In this document: positions 1 through 5,884 of the stretch, in pieces
How the letters are laid out: the number at the start of each line of letters is the position of its first letter
How positions within the stretch are numbered: the first letter of the stretch is position 1
Source of the DNA: Desulfobacteraceae bacterium
GTDB taxonomy: Bacteria > Desulfobacterota > DSM-4660 > Desulfatiglandales > B25-G16
Length of the DNA: 5,926 nucleotides
Assembly: GCA_028572035.1 (NCBI GenBank)
Contig: JAPVWE010000089.1
Coordinates: forward strand, 1 to 5,926
Direction: 5' to 3'
The notes under the pieces: model-generated
The model's database searches: none
Told to the model about the DNA's origin: nothing
The model's input: the letters and a program-made list of their open reading frames with translations, nothing else
Made by a program: the position numbers and the translations under genes

Positions 1-45
1 TTGATGGCCCATGTAAGCTCACAGTCTATCCAGTGCAAGAAATGA
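1..45 (+). CDS. possible 3' tail of an upstream gene (partial)
   Basis: Frame 1 is open from the left edge of the window and stops at TGA 43-45, giving a 14-residue tail (LMAHVSSQSIQCKK). Its stop overlaps the ATG at 42 of the acetyltransferase gene in an ATGA arrangement, a junction common between translationally coupled genes. The fragment is too short to identify, and an open frame of this length occurs often by chance. The frame used by the acetyltransferase is also open to the window edge, so the true reading there is unresolved. Confidence 0.25.
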   Translation: MMAHVSSQSIQCKK

Positions 46-539
46 GACTTTTTTCATCCATAAAGACGATAAAGAGTGAAAAAGGCCATCTTATTGCAAT
101 AACCCCTTATGAGGAGAGGTATTTTACATCATTAGTCCATATGTATGATACCTATGACCCCCTTGGGTCTGTACAGGGTCTTCCCCCACTCGATGAAGAC
201 AAGAGACATCAGTGGGTTCAGGATATGATTAGCAGCGGTACAAATCTCCTGGCCATGTATGAAGACAGTGTAATCGGACACGCCAGCCTTTTTTCTATGC
301 CAGCAAACTGGGCTGAATACTTTATCTTTATTCATCAGGATTTTCAGAGGCAAGGCATTGGTACCGCTACAACCCTTTATGTCATAGATTGGGCACGGCA
401 GGGAGATCTGTCCACTATCTGGCTGACTGTAGACAGGAAAAACTATGTGGCAATTTCCCTTTGGCGCAGTGTTGGCTTTAAGCGCATTGGATCAAGTGAC
501 TCTGAGTGGGAGATGATCTTGACCCTAAGTAAAGAATAA
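42..539 (+). CDS. GNAT-family N-acetyltransferase, candidate protein (Acs) acetyltransferase
   Basis: This is a 165-residue single-domain protein if started at ATG 42. The GNAT fold is clear. A first strand HLIAITPY lies at residues 16-23. The acetyl-CoA pyrophosphate-binding motif A is QRQGIG at 102-107, directly after the strand EYFIFI. Motif B follows with WLTVDR near 127-132 and NYVAISLWRSVGF at 134-146. GNAT enzymes move the acetyl group of acetyl-CoA to an amine. The gene lies immediately upstream of acetyl-CoA synthetase in a cluster that ends with an AcuC-type deacetylase, so acetylation of the Acs lysine, as done by AcuA or Pat, is the most attractive role; this is inferred from context only. 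It is shorter than Bacillus AcuA (about 210 residues) and has no Pat-type acyl-CoA-synthetase-like domain in view. The start is uncertain: GTG 33 is also possible, neither start has a good Shine-Dalgarno site, and the frame stays open to the window edge, so the protein may begin further upstream. It could instead acetylate a small molecule. Confidence 0.85.
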   Translation: MRLFSSIKTIKSEKGHLIAITPYEERYFTSLVHMYDTYDPLGSVQGLPPLDEDKRHQWVQDMISSGTNLLAMYEDSVIGHASLFSMPANWAEYFIFIHQDFQRQGIGTATTLYVIDWARQGDLSTIWLTVDRKNYVAISLWRSVGFKRIGSSDSEWEMILTLSKE

Positions 540-551
540 AACTGAACATAT

Positions 552-566
552 CGCACCTTCGGTGCG
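552..566. other. small perfect hairpin after the acetyltransferase gene
   Basis: CGCACC (552-557) pairs with GGTGCG (561-566) around a TTC loop, giving six G/C-rich pairs 13 nt after the acetyltransferase stop. The position would suit a terminator or an mRNA 3'-end stabiliser. No T-run follows (next bases are GACCTGTAGG), so it is not a standard Rho-independent terminator. It may be the outer part of the palindromic element that begins 5 nt later. Confidence 0.5.
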
Positions 567-570
567 GACC

Positions 571-631
571 TGTAGGGGTTCGATTTATCGAACCCGCAAT
601 CCGCCTGAGGCGGATAAATGCCGCCCCTACA
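571..631. repeat. nested palindromic dispersed-repeat element (TGTAGGGG...CCCCTACA)
   Basis: The outer arms TGTAGGGG (571-578) and CCCCTACA (624-631) are perfect inverted repeats. Inside them are two further perfect hairpins: GGGTTCGA/TCGAACCC with a TTTA loop (576-595) and ATCCGCC/GGCGGAT with a TGA loop (599-615). The whole can fold as a branched, cruciform-like structure. Elements with TGTAGGGGC-type ends are scattered through intergenic regions of many bacterial genomes and carry no gene. This copy lies in the untranslated region between the acetyltransferase and acs. If transcription runs through, the folded RNA could lower read-through or protect the acs message; that is inference. Family membership is from recognition of the ends, not from a search. 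Confidence 0.7.
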
Positions 632-652
632 AGGACTTAAAAAGGAAATTCC

Positions 653-658
653 TATACT
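653..658 (+). promoter_or_regulatory. candidate -10 box of an acs promoter
   Basis: TATACT matches five of six positions of the sigma-70 -10 consensus TATAAT and lies 40 nt before the acs start codon, after the palindromic element. No convincing -35 box sits 15-18 nt upstream (sequences there are CAAGGA or AAGGAC), and there is no extended -10 TG. An activator-dependent promoter would fit such a site, but the sequence is AT-rich and a chance match is possible. No sigma-54 type GG-N10-GC element was found in the gap. Confidence 0.25.
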
Positions 659-685
659 ATCAAGTTATTAGAGATGCTCATTGAA

Positions 686-691
686 AGGAGG
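686..691 (+). promoter_or_regulatory. strong ribosome binding site of acs
   Basis: AGGAGG, within the longer run AAAGGAGGG at 684-692, lies 7 nt before ATG 699. It is a perfect anti-Shine-Dalgarno match at good spacing and fixes the acs start. It is clearly stronger than the sites of the kinase and acuC genes, so Acs is probably the most heavily translated product of the operon. Confidence 0.85.
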
Positions 692-698
692 GTAATAT

Positions 699-2654
699 AT
701 GAAAAAACATGTATCTACAGAAGGAAAGATTTTTGCTGTACCAAATGAATGGAAAAAGAGGGCTTATATAAATAGTATGGAACAATACAAAGAGATGTGG
801 CAGCGCTCCATGGATGACCCGGAAGGTTTTTGGGGTGAGATAGCCGAAGAAAACGTAAGTTGGTTCAAGAAATGGGATCAGGTTTGTCACTATGATTGGA
901 GCAGATCCCCTGAGCACAAATGGTTCATGAATGGAAAACTGAATGTCTCCTACAACTGCCTTGACAGGCACCTTGAAAAAAGAGGTGACAAGACCGCCAT
1001 TATTTTTGAGGGCAATGATCCGTCAGATAACAGAAAATATACCTATAAACAGCTTTATGAAGAGGTATGTAAATTTGCCAACGTCCTAAAGGCAAAAGGC
1101 GTCAGAAAGGGTGACAGGGTATCTATTTACCTGCCAATGATTCCAGAGCTTGCTATTACCATGTTGGCCTGTACTCGAATTGGCGCTATCCATAGCATAG
1201 TCTTTGGTGGATTTTCTTCAGACTCTCTTCGTGATAGGGTCCAGGATTGTGAAGCCAGAGTCTTGATCTCCTGTGATGGGAGCTTCAGGGGTGCCAAGGC
1301 TGTCCCCACCAAGAACAGTGCCGATGAAGCACTGAAAGAATGTCCAAGTGTTGAGACAAATATTGTCGTTAAAAGGGCCAATGTTGAAGTAAAATGGAAC
1401 CATACTATAGATACCTGGTATCATGAGGAAATGGCAAAGGTAGATGCTAACTGCCCGCCCGAGGAGATGGATGCAGAAGATCCTCTCTTCATTCTTTACA
1501 CCTCCGGCTCAACCGGAAAACCAAAGGGGGTATTGCATACCACCGGCGGCTATCTCGTATTTGTAGCTGTAACCCACAAGATGGTTTTCGACTACCGTGA
1601 AGAAGATGTTTTTTGGTGCACTGCCGACATTGGCTGGGTTACAGGGCATTCGTACATAGTCTACGGACCACTATGTAATGGTGCAACTTCCATTATCTTT
1701 GAAGGGATTCCCACATATCCGGATCCCGGAAGATTTTGGGATGTGGTTGAAAAATACAAGGTTAACCTTTTCTACACAGCCCCTACTGCTATAAGGGCTA
1801 TTGCAAAAGAGGGCGATGAATGGGTAAAAAAACACGATATTAGCTCTCTAAAACTCCTGGGAAGTGTTGGAGAGCCCATTAATCCTGAGGCCTGGATGTG
1901 GTACCACAATACTATTGGCAAAGGCCGCTGCCCTATAGTGGATACCTGGTGGCAGACCGAAACCGGGGGGATTCTCATAACGCCCCTTCCTGGTGCTATA
2001 GACGTTAAGCCTGGATCGGCCACCTTACCTTTCTTCGGAATAGAGCCATGTATCGTAGACGATGATGGCAATGAGCTCGAGGGGACATGTGCAGGTGCTC
2101 TTTGTATAAAGAGACCATGGCCCGGATTAATGAGAGGGCTTTATGGTGACCCGGAAAGATTCAGGGAGACCTATTTTGTCCAATTTCCAGGAAAATACTT
2201 CGCCGGAGATGGTGCACGAAGGGATGAAGATGGTTACTACTGGATTACCGGTCGCATAGACGACGTTCTCAATGTCTCTGGCCACAGGATGGGCACAGCA
2301 GAGATAGAAAGCGCCCTTGTTTCCCATCCCAAGGTGGCCGAGGCCGCTGTAGTAGGTTATCCACATGAGATAAAAGGAACGTCTATCTATGCCTTTGTTA
2401 CCTTAAATAGTGGTGTGGAGAAATCAGATGAATTAAAGAAGGAACTGGTGAAACACGTCAGGACAGAGATCGGGCCTATTGCAACACCAGAAAAGCTTCA
2501 ATGGGCTGACGCCTTGCCCAAGACGAGAAGTGGAAAAATCATGCGCCGGATCTTGAAGAAGATTGCTGCCGGAGATGTTAAGGATCTCGGTGATACCACT
2601 ACTCTAGCTGATCCTAGTGTTGTTGACAAGTTGGTGGCGGAAAGGGTCAACTAA
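699..2654 (+). CDS. acs: acetyl-CoA synthetase, AMP-forming (EC 6.2.1.1)
   Basis: This cytosolic enzyme activates acetate with ATP to acetyl-AMP and PPi, then transfers the acetyl group to CoA. At 651 residues it matches the family (about 652 in enteric bacteria) and is full length. The ATP-binding motif YTSGSTGKPKG is at 267-277, the adenylate motif DTWWQTETGG at 415-424, the domain-rotation hinge GRIDD at 518-522, and the C-terminal PKTRSGK motif at 607-613. Lys613 corresponds to the catalytic lysine of Salmonella Acs (Lys609), the target of reversible acetylation. With the same offset of four, the acetate-pocket residues Val310, Thr311, Val386 and Trp414 of Salmonella Acs align to Val314, Thr315, Val390 and Trp418 here, which supports acetate rather than longer acyl substrates. 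The start is fixed by a perfect AGGAGG. The gene leads an operon with a histidine kinase, a receiver protein and an AcuC-type deacetylase, and follows a GNAT gene, so both transcriptional and post-translational control are likely. Confidence 0.97.
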   Translation: MKKHVSTEGKIFAVPNEWKKRAYINSMEQYKEMWQRSMDDPEGFWGEIAEENVSWFKKWDQVCHYDWSRSPEHKWFMNGKLNVSYNCLDRHLEKRGDKTAIIFEGNDPSDNRKYTYKQLYEEVCKFANVLKAKGVRKGDRVSIYLPMIPELAITMLACTRIGAIHSIVFGGFSSDSLRDRVQDCEARVLISCDGSFRGAKAVPTKNSADEALKECPSVETNIVVKRANVEVKWNHTIDTWYHEEMAKVDANCPPEEMDAEDPLFILYTSGSTGKPKGVLHTTGGYLVFVAVTHKMVFDYREEDVFWCTADIGWVTGHSYIVYGPLCNGATSIIFEGIPTYPDPGRFWDVVEKYKVNLFYTAPTAIRAIAKEGDEWVKKHDISSLKLLGSVGEPINPEAWMWYHNTIGKGRCPIVDTWWQTETGGILITPLPGAIDVKPGSATLPFFGIEPCIVDDDGNELEGTCAGALCIKRPWPGLMRGLYGDPERFRETYFVQFPGKYFAGDGARRDEDGYYWITGRIDDVLNVSGHRMGTAEIESALVSHPKVAEAAVVGYPHEIKGTSIYAFVTLNSGVEKSDELKKELVKHVRTEIGPIATPEKLQWADALPKTRSGKIMRRILKKIAAGDVKDLGDTTTLADPSVVDKLVAERVN

Positions 2655-2655
2655 C

Positions 2656-4170
2656 ATGGCTGCCACTGGGCTTTTGAACAGTATACTCGACTCTGCCACC
2701 CGTACTGCTATTGTGGTTACGGATTTTGATGGCAGAATTATCATGTTCAATCAGGGGGCAGCCAATCTATTTGGGTATACCCCGGAAGAGGCAAAAGATA
2801 GGCATCTGCCAGAACTCACTTTTTCAAAAGAAGACCGGAATACTCATCTTTTTGAGCATATTGTCGAGAGGGTAAGGAATCAGGGTTGGGTGCAAGAGAG
2901 ACTACTTCGCCAGGATAAAAGCGGGCGTGTCTTCCCGGCAATCTCTACCATTACCTGCCTGAAAGACTCCACAGGTCAATCTGAAGGCATTCTGGAGATT
3001 ACCCAGGATGTGCCCAATCTATTTGGGTTGGAAAATGAGCTCAAAAGCTCCAAAAATTTCCTGGAAAACATCCTGGAAAGCTCTATTGACGCTGTCGTCA
3101 CAACCGACCCTAAGGGACATATAACCTATGCCAACCGGGCGTTCAAGGAGCTTATTGGATTACGTGGCCACCAGATCATCGGGAAACATATATCTACCTA
3201 CTATAAAGACGGCATTGACCAGGCACGTCAAATCATGAACAAACTTAGGGAATTTGGGCGCATACGGGATTATGAATTCGACATTAAGGTTGGAGATAGA
3301 ATCATTCCTATTAGAACCTCCGACAGCCTCCTGTATGATGAATATGGTGAAATTGTAGGAAGTATGGGGGTATTTCAGGATATTACTGCCAGAAAAAAGC
3401 TCTCGGAAAAACTGTCTGCCACCCAGGCGGAATTGATCCAGGCAGTCAAAATGAGGGCCCTTGGCGACCTGGTAACCGGTGTGGCCCATGAGATCAATAA
3501 CCCCCTCATGGCATCCGATACCTTTCTCCATTTGTTGGAGAGGGAGATAGGGAGTAAGTTAGGAAAGAGGGTTGTGCTCCTCAAGGAATGCAATAGGAAG
3601 ATCGAAAACATTGTGAAGAAACTTATGGAGTTTTCTCGACACTCTGAATTTGAATTTACCGCCATGGATGCTAATGATGCTGTAATGTCAGTTTTGGCGA
3701 TCACTCGACAACAATTGCTCAATCAGAGTATAGAATTGGAATTGAGGTTAAATGAGAACGTGCCCCGGGTATTGGGCGATAAGAATCAAATTGAGCAGGT
3801 TCTGTTAAATCTCATCTCCAACGCCCGGGATGCCATGGAAGGGAAATCGCACAAGGTGTTGACCGTCCGAACAGATCTCAGTCAAAAAGGCCAGCAGGTT
3901 GAAATTGGAGTCAGCGATACCGGTATGGGGATGACACCAGAGCAGATAGAACAGATATTTAACCCTTTTTTTACCACAAAAGACTCTGACAAAGGCATAG
4001 GTCTCGGACTTTCCATCAGCTATCGGATTATAGATGCCCATCAGGGTAAAATTGACGTCAAGAGCGAATTGAATAAGGGCACAGCATTCACTGTAAGTCT
4101 GCCTGTTTATCAGGCTGAAGGCGAAAGAGCGTATACTAACAGGAAACCGGAGGGAAACAATGTCTCATAA
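2656..4170 (+). CDS. soluble PAS-PAS sensor histidine kinase, NtrB-like
   Basis: This is a 504-residue kinase. Start ATG 2656 lies one base after the acs stop, with AAGGG at 2642-2646 as ribosome site; a longer reading from 2617 would overlap acs and adds residues with no domain. Two PAS sensor domains come first: about 7-118 (TAIVVTDFDGRI, GYTPEE) and about 131-245 (DAVVTTDPKGHITYANRAF, ending GVFQDITARKKL). A helical linker leads to the dimerisation domain with HEINNP at 278-283, where His278 is the predicted phosphorylation site. The ATPase domain has the N box NLISNARDAM (385-394), G1 DTGMGM (421-426), F box NPFFTTK (436-442) and G2 GIGLGLS (447-453). All key residues are present. Asn282, four residues after the histidine, completes the E-x-x-N motif linked to phosphatase activity in HisKA kinases, so it may be bifunctional. 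There is no signal peptide or membrane segment, so it should sense an internal signal; no LOV cysteine motif is seen and the ligand is unknown. The obvious partner is the receiver protein whose gene overlaps its 3' end. Confidence 0.94.
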   Translation: MAATGLLNSILDSATRTAIVVTDFDGRIIMFNQGAANLFGYTPEEAKDRHLPELTFSKEDRNTHLFEHIVERVRNQGWVQERLLRQDKSGRVFPAISTITCLKDSTGQSEGILEITQDVPNLFGLENELKSSKNFLENILESSIDAVVTTDPKGHITYANRAFKELIGLRGHQIIGKHISTYYKDGIDQARQIMNKLREFGRIRDYEFDIKVGDRIIPIRTSDSLLYDEYGEIVGSMGVFQDITARKKLSEKLSATQAELIQAVKMRALGDLVTGVAHEINNPLMASDTFLHLLEREIGSKLGKRVVLLKECNRKIENIVKKLMEFSRHSEFEFTAMDANDAVMSVLAITRQQLLNQSIELELRLNENVPRVLGDKNQIEQVLLNLISNARDAMEGKSHKVLTVRTDLSQKGQQVEIGVSDTGMGMTPEQIEQIFNPFFTTKDSDKGIGLGLSISYRIIDAHQGKIDVKSELNKGTAFTVSLPVYQAEGERAYTNRKPEGNNVS

Positions 4171-4540
4171 GATTCTGGTGGTGGATGACGACATATTGGT
4201 GCTTGAGGCCCTTGAGGAATTGCTTACAGCTTCAGGATATGTGGTTAGAGTCGCTGCCCGAGGCCAGGAGGCATTGGAGATGCTGGATAAGGAATGCTTT
4301 GACCTGTTGCTTTTGGATGTGGTTATGCCCAAAATGACCGGTCTTGATCTCTGTAGAGACATACGTAAGCGGGATGATGAAATGAGCAAGGTCAAGATAA
4401 TCATGCTTACGGCAAAAACCGAAGAGAAGGATGTTGAAATTCAAGAAAAGTACGGTTGCGATCTATATCTCACCAAGCCCATTGATCCAGGAAGGCTGAA
4501 AGAACTGATTCGGGAGACATTAGAAGATTCAGGGGCATAA
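4160..4540 (+). CDS. single-domain response regulator (receiver only)
   Basis: This 126-residue protein consists of one CheY-like receiver domain. The acidic pocket is in ILVVDDD (5-11). Asp53 in LLLDVVMP is the predicted phosphorylation site. Thr84 (IMLTAK) and Lys106 (LTKPID) complete the conserved set, so the domain should be functional. The sequence ends a few residues after the last helix, with no DNA-binding, enzymatic or RNA-binding output domain. Its start overlaps the kinase gene by 11 bp, with GGAGGG at 4149-4154 as ribosome site, so kinase and receiver are translationally coupled and almost certainly partners. With no output domain it must act through protein contact or as a phosphorelay intermediate. 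Candidate targets in view are the kinase itself, the deacetylase, Acs or the acetyltransferase; none is proven. The reading frame is intact and shows no sign that a longer regulator was truncated: the stop is followed at once by the acuC ribosome site. Confidence 0.93.
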   Translation: MSHKILVVDDDILVLEALEELLTASGYVVRVAARGQEALEMLDKECFDLLLLDVVMPKMTGLDLCRDIRKRDDEMSKVKIIMLTAKTEEKDVEIQEKYGCDLYLTKPIDPGRLKELIRETLEDSGA

Positions 4541-4546
4541 CAATAC

Positions 4547-4553
4547 AGGGAAG
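4547..4553 (+). promoter_or_regulatory. ribosome binding site supporting the TTG start of acuC
   Basis: AGGGAAG lies 5 nt before TTG 4559 (7 nt if the core is taken as AGGGA, 4547-4551). The receiver stop TAA (4538-4540) is in the same frame, so no start further upstream is available. The conserved N-terminus begins right after TTG, and the next ATG lies well inside the conserved region. Confidence 0.55.
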
Positions 4554-4558
4554 ATAAA

Positions 4559-5674
4559 TTGCATTCCATCTTTTATTATTCACATGAACTGGCCCGGTTT
4601 GATTTTGGACCGGATCACCCTTTTAAGCCTGAACGGGCCCAGAAAGCCCTCGAACTCTGTCGCCGTTATGGGGTATTGGATCAAAAGCACATGATCGTGA
4701 AGAGCCCCCCATCCCTTGAACATGAAAAGCTTCTTCTTGCCCATAGTCAAGACTACCTTGAGGCGCTTCGACGCGTTGGGCAGGGCGAAATATTTGAGGA
4801 AATGCTTAAATATGGAATCGGCACAGAGGATAATCCACCACTACGGGGGATCTATGAGTGGTCCAGAAAATGCGCTGGAGCAACCTGGGAGGGAATGGTT
4901 GAATTACTGGATAAAGACACTGACATAACATTTAATCCCCTCGGAGGCTTTCATCATGCCCTTCCCTCCCGAGCATCGGGATTTTGTTATATCAATGACA
5001 TCGTTATAGCTATTAAGGAGGCAGTCAATCATAACGTAAAGATTACCTATTTAGATATTGATGCCCATCACGGAGATGGTGTTCAAAGGGCATTTTACCA
5101 TGAAGACAGGGTCCAATTTATATCCATCCATGAGTTCGGAAAACATATCTATCCATATAGTGGGTCTGCAGAGGAGTCAGGGGAGGGAGATGGTGAAGGA
5201 TTTACCATAAATATCCCCTTACCTCCAAAGACAGATGATGAGGTTTATCTTGAGGCCGTTCACAGGATTGTGCTTCCCCTTATCAAGGGCTTTAGGCCAG
5301 ACATCTTGGTTGCTGAATTGGGTGCGGATTCCCTTGTATCTGATCCACTGACTGGCCTTATGCTCACAAACAATTCTTACACCCAGGTTGTCAGGGAATT
5401 AAAAGGGTTATGCGGTAAGATCCTGGCCACTGGTGGAGGTGGCTATGATATCTATCGTACAGCTCGATGCTGGACCCTGGCCTGGGCTATATTGAACGAT
5501 GTTGAACCAAAGGATCAATTTGCAGGTCTGGTGGGTGGGATGATGTTTGGCCCTGAGATGGAGGTTAGTAGTCTGTATGATCGGCCCTATACAATCACAG
5601 GGCCGGAAAAGGATAAAATCCGTCAGGAAGTGGATAAGACGATCAAATTCCTTATCAAACGGCATCATCTCTGA
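4559..5674 (+). CDS. acuC: AcuC-type class I histone-deacetylase-family protein deacetylase
   Basis: This 371-residue zinc hydrolase belongs to the arginase/deacetylase fold; bacterial AcuC proteins are of similar size. AcuC in Bacillus removes the acetyl group from the catalytic lysine of acetyl-CoA synthetase and so reactivates it. Every active-site residue of the class I family is visible. The His pair is in GGFHHA (His132, His133). Asp168 and His170 in DIDAHHGDG, with Asp257 in GADS, are the zinc ligands, and Tyr296 in TGGGGY is the transition-state tyrosine. The N-terminal segment SHELARFDFGPDHPFKPER (8-26) is typical of AcuC. The start is TTG, placed 18 nt after the receiver stop and behind a moderate ribosome site; TTG may keep expression below that of Acs. 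The gene closes the acs-kinase-receiver operon, which makes Acs the likely substrate. Other lysine-acetylated proteins, or acetylated small molecules such as polyamines, are possible alternatives within this fold. There is no signal peptide, so it is cytosolic. Confidence 0.93.
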   Translation: MHSIFYYSHELARFDFGPDHPFKPERAQKALELCRRYGVLDQKHMIVKSPPSLEHEKLLLAHSQDYLEALRRVGQGEIFEEMLKYGIGTEDNPPLRGIYEWSRKCAGATWEGMVELLDKDTDITFNPLGGFHHALPSRASGFCYINDIVIAIKEAVNHNVKITYLDIDAHHGDGVQRAFYHEDRVQFISIHEFGKHIYPYSGSAEESGEGDGEGFTINIPLPPKTDDEVYLEAVHRIVLPLIKGFRPDILVAELGADSLVSDPLTGLMLTNNSYTQVVRELKGLCGKILATGGGGYDIYRTARCWTLAWAILNDVEPKDQFAGLVGGMMFGPEMEVSSLYDRPYTITGPEKDKIRQEVDKTIKFLIKRHHL

Positions 5675-5711
5675 TACCTCACTAATCTTGTCCTCCTTGT
5701 CCCCTCTTAAG

Positions 5712-5856
5712 TAGTGCTTGACCGAAAACCCTCATTCTGTCATTACGAGCGGTAGCGAAGTAATCTCATAATAGTGAAATTACTGAATAATTAATGAGAT
5801 TGCCACGTCGTTGCACTCCTCGCAATGACATTCTGGCACTTTTCATTCAGGCACTA
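5712..5856. repeat. large imperfect palindrome, MITE-like dispersed repeat
   Basis: This element in the 252-bp tail after acuC has long inverted arms. The outer 34 positions (5712-5745 against 5823-5856) align without gaps at 23 matches, including ends TAGTGC/GCACTA and the stretch TGTCATT (5738-5744) / AATGACA (5824-5830). The inner arms AATCTCAT (5762-5769) and ATGAGATT (5794-5801) pair perfectly, and the part between them is AT-rich. GTCATT-N-CGAG ... AATCTC ends are familiar from non-coding palindromes scattered through many bacterial genomes. The motif TAAGTAG occurs at both borders (5708-5714 and 5855-5861), so the element may have been inserted with a TA-type target duplication; part of that match is forced by the inverted ends. 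No transposase is encoded. Confidence 0.7.
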
Positions 5857-5867
5857 AGTAGGTATTT

Positions 5868-5884
5868 CTGCCTAATAGAGGCAG
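5868..5884. other. small hairpin near the right edge
   Basis: CTGCCT (5868-5873) pairs with AGGCAG (5879-5884) around AATAG. It lies nearly 200 nt after the acuC stop, beyond the large palindrome, and is followed by GGAGCGGGC rather than a T-run, so it is not a standard terminator for the + strand. A competing pairing TAGG/CCTA exists just upstream (5859-5874). Function unknown; it could belong to the next, unseen gene region. Confidence 0.3.

Noticed and set aside
552..566. Rho-independent terminator for the acetyltransferase gene
   Set aside because: The stem is good but no T-run follows, so only a hairpin is reported.
1127..1424. Minus-strand open frames of 68-84 codons inside acs
   Set aside because: They lie antisense to strongly conserved Acs coding sequence, have no recognisable domain and no ribosome site; they are shadows of the real gene.
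2617..2655. Earlier start for the histidine kinase inside the end of acs
   Set aside because: It would add 13 residues (MLLTSWWRKGSTN) with no domain, by overlapping acs. ATG 2656 has a suitable ribosome site and gives the normal PAS start.
3160..3722. Minus-strand open frames of 115-123 codons antisense to the histidine kinase
   Set aside because: The kinase frame has continuous domain motifs across the region; the antisense frames show low-complexity, non-family residues.
4160..4540. Truncated response regulator that lost a DNA-binding domain
   Set aside because: The receiver ends naturally after its last helix, and the 18 nt to the acuC start leave no remnant of an output domain.
4716..4928. 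Plus-strand 70-codon open frame inside acuC
   Set aside because: It is an out-of-frame reading of AcuC, which is continuous and motif-rich through this stretch.
5675..5711. Terminator directly after acuC
   Set aside because: The stretch is pyrimidine-rich with a repeated TTGTCC but forms no stable stem; no terminator could be supported.
5834..5850. Possible sigma-54 promoter TGGCAC near the right edge
   Set aside because: The -24-like GG is present, but the required GC at the -12 position is absent (TC instead), and the sequence falls inside the palindromic repeat.
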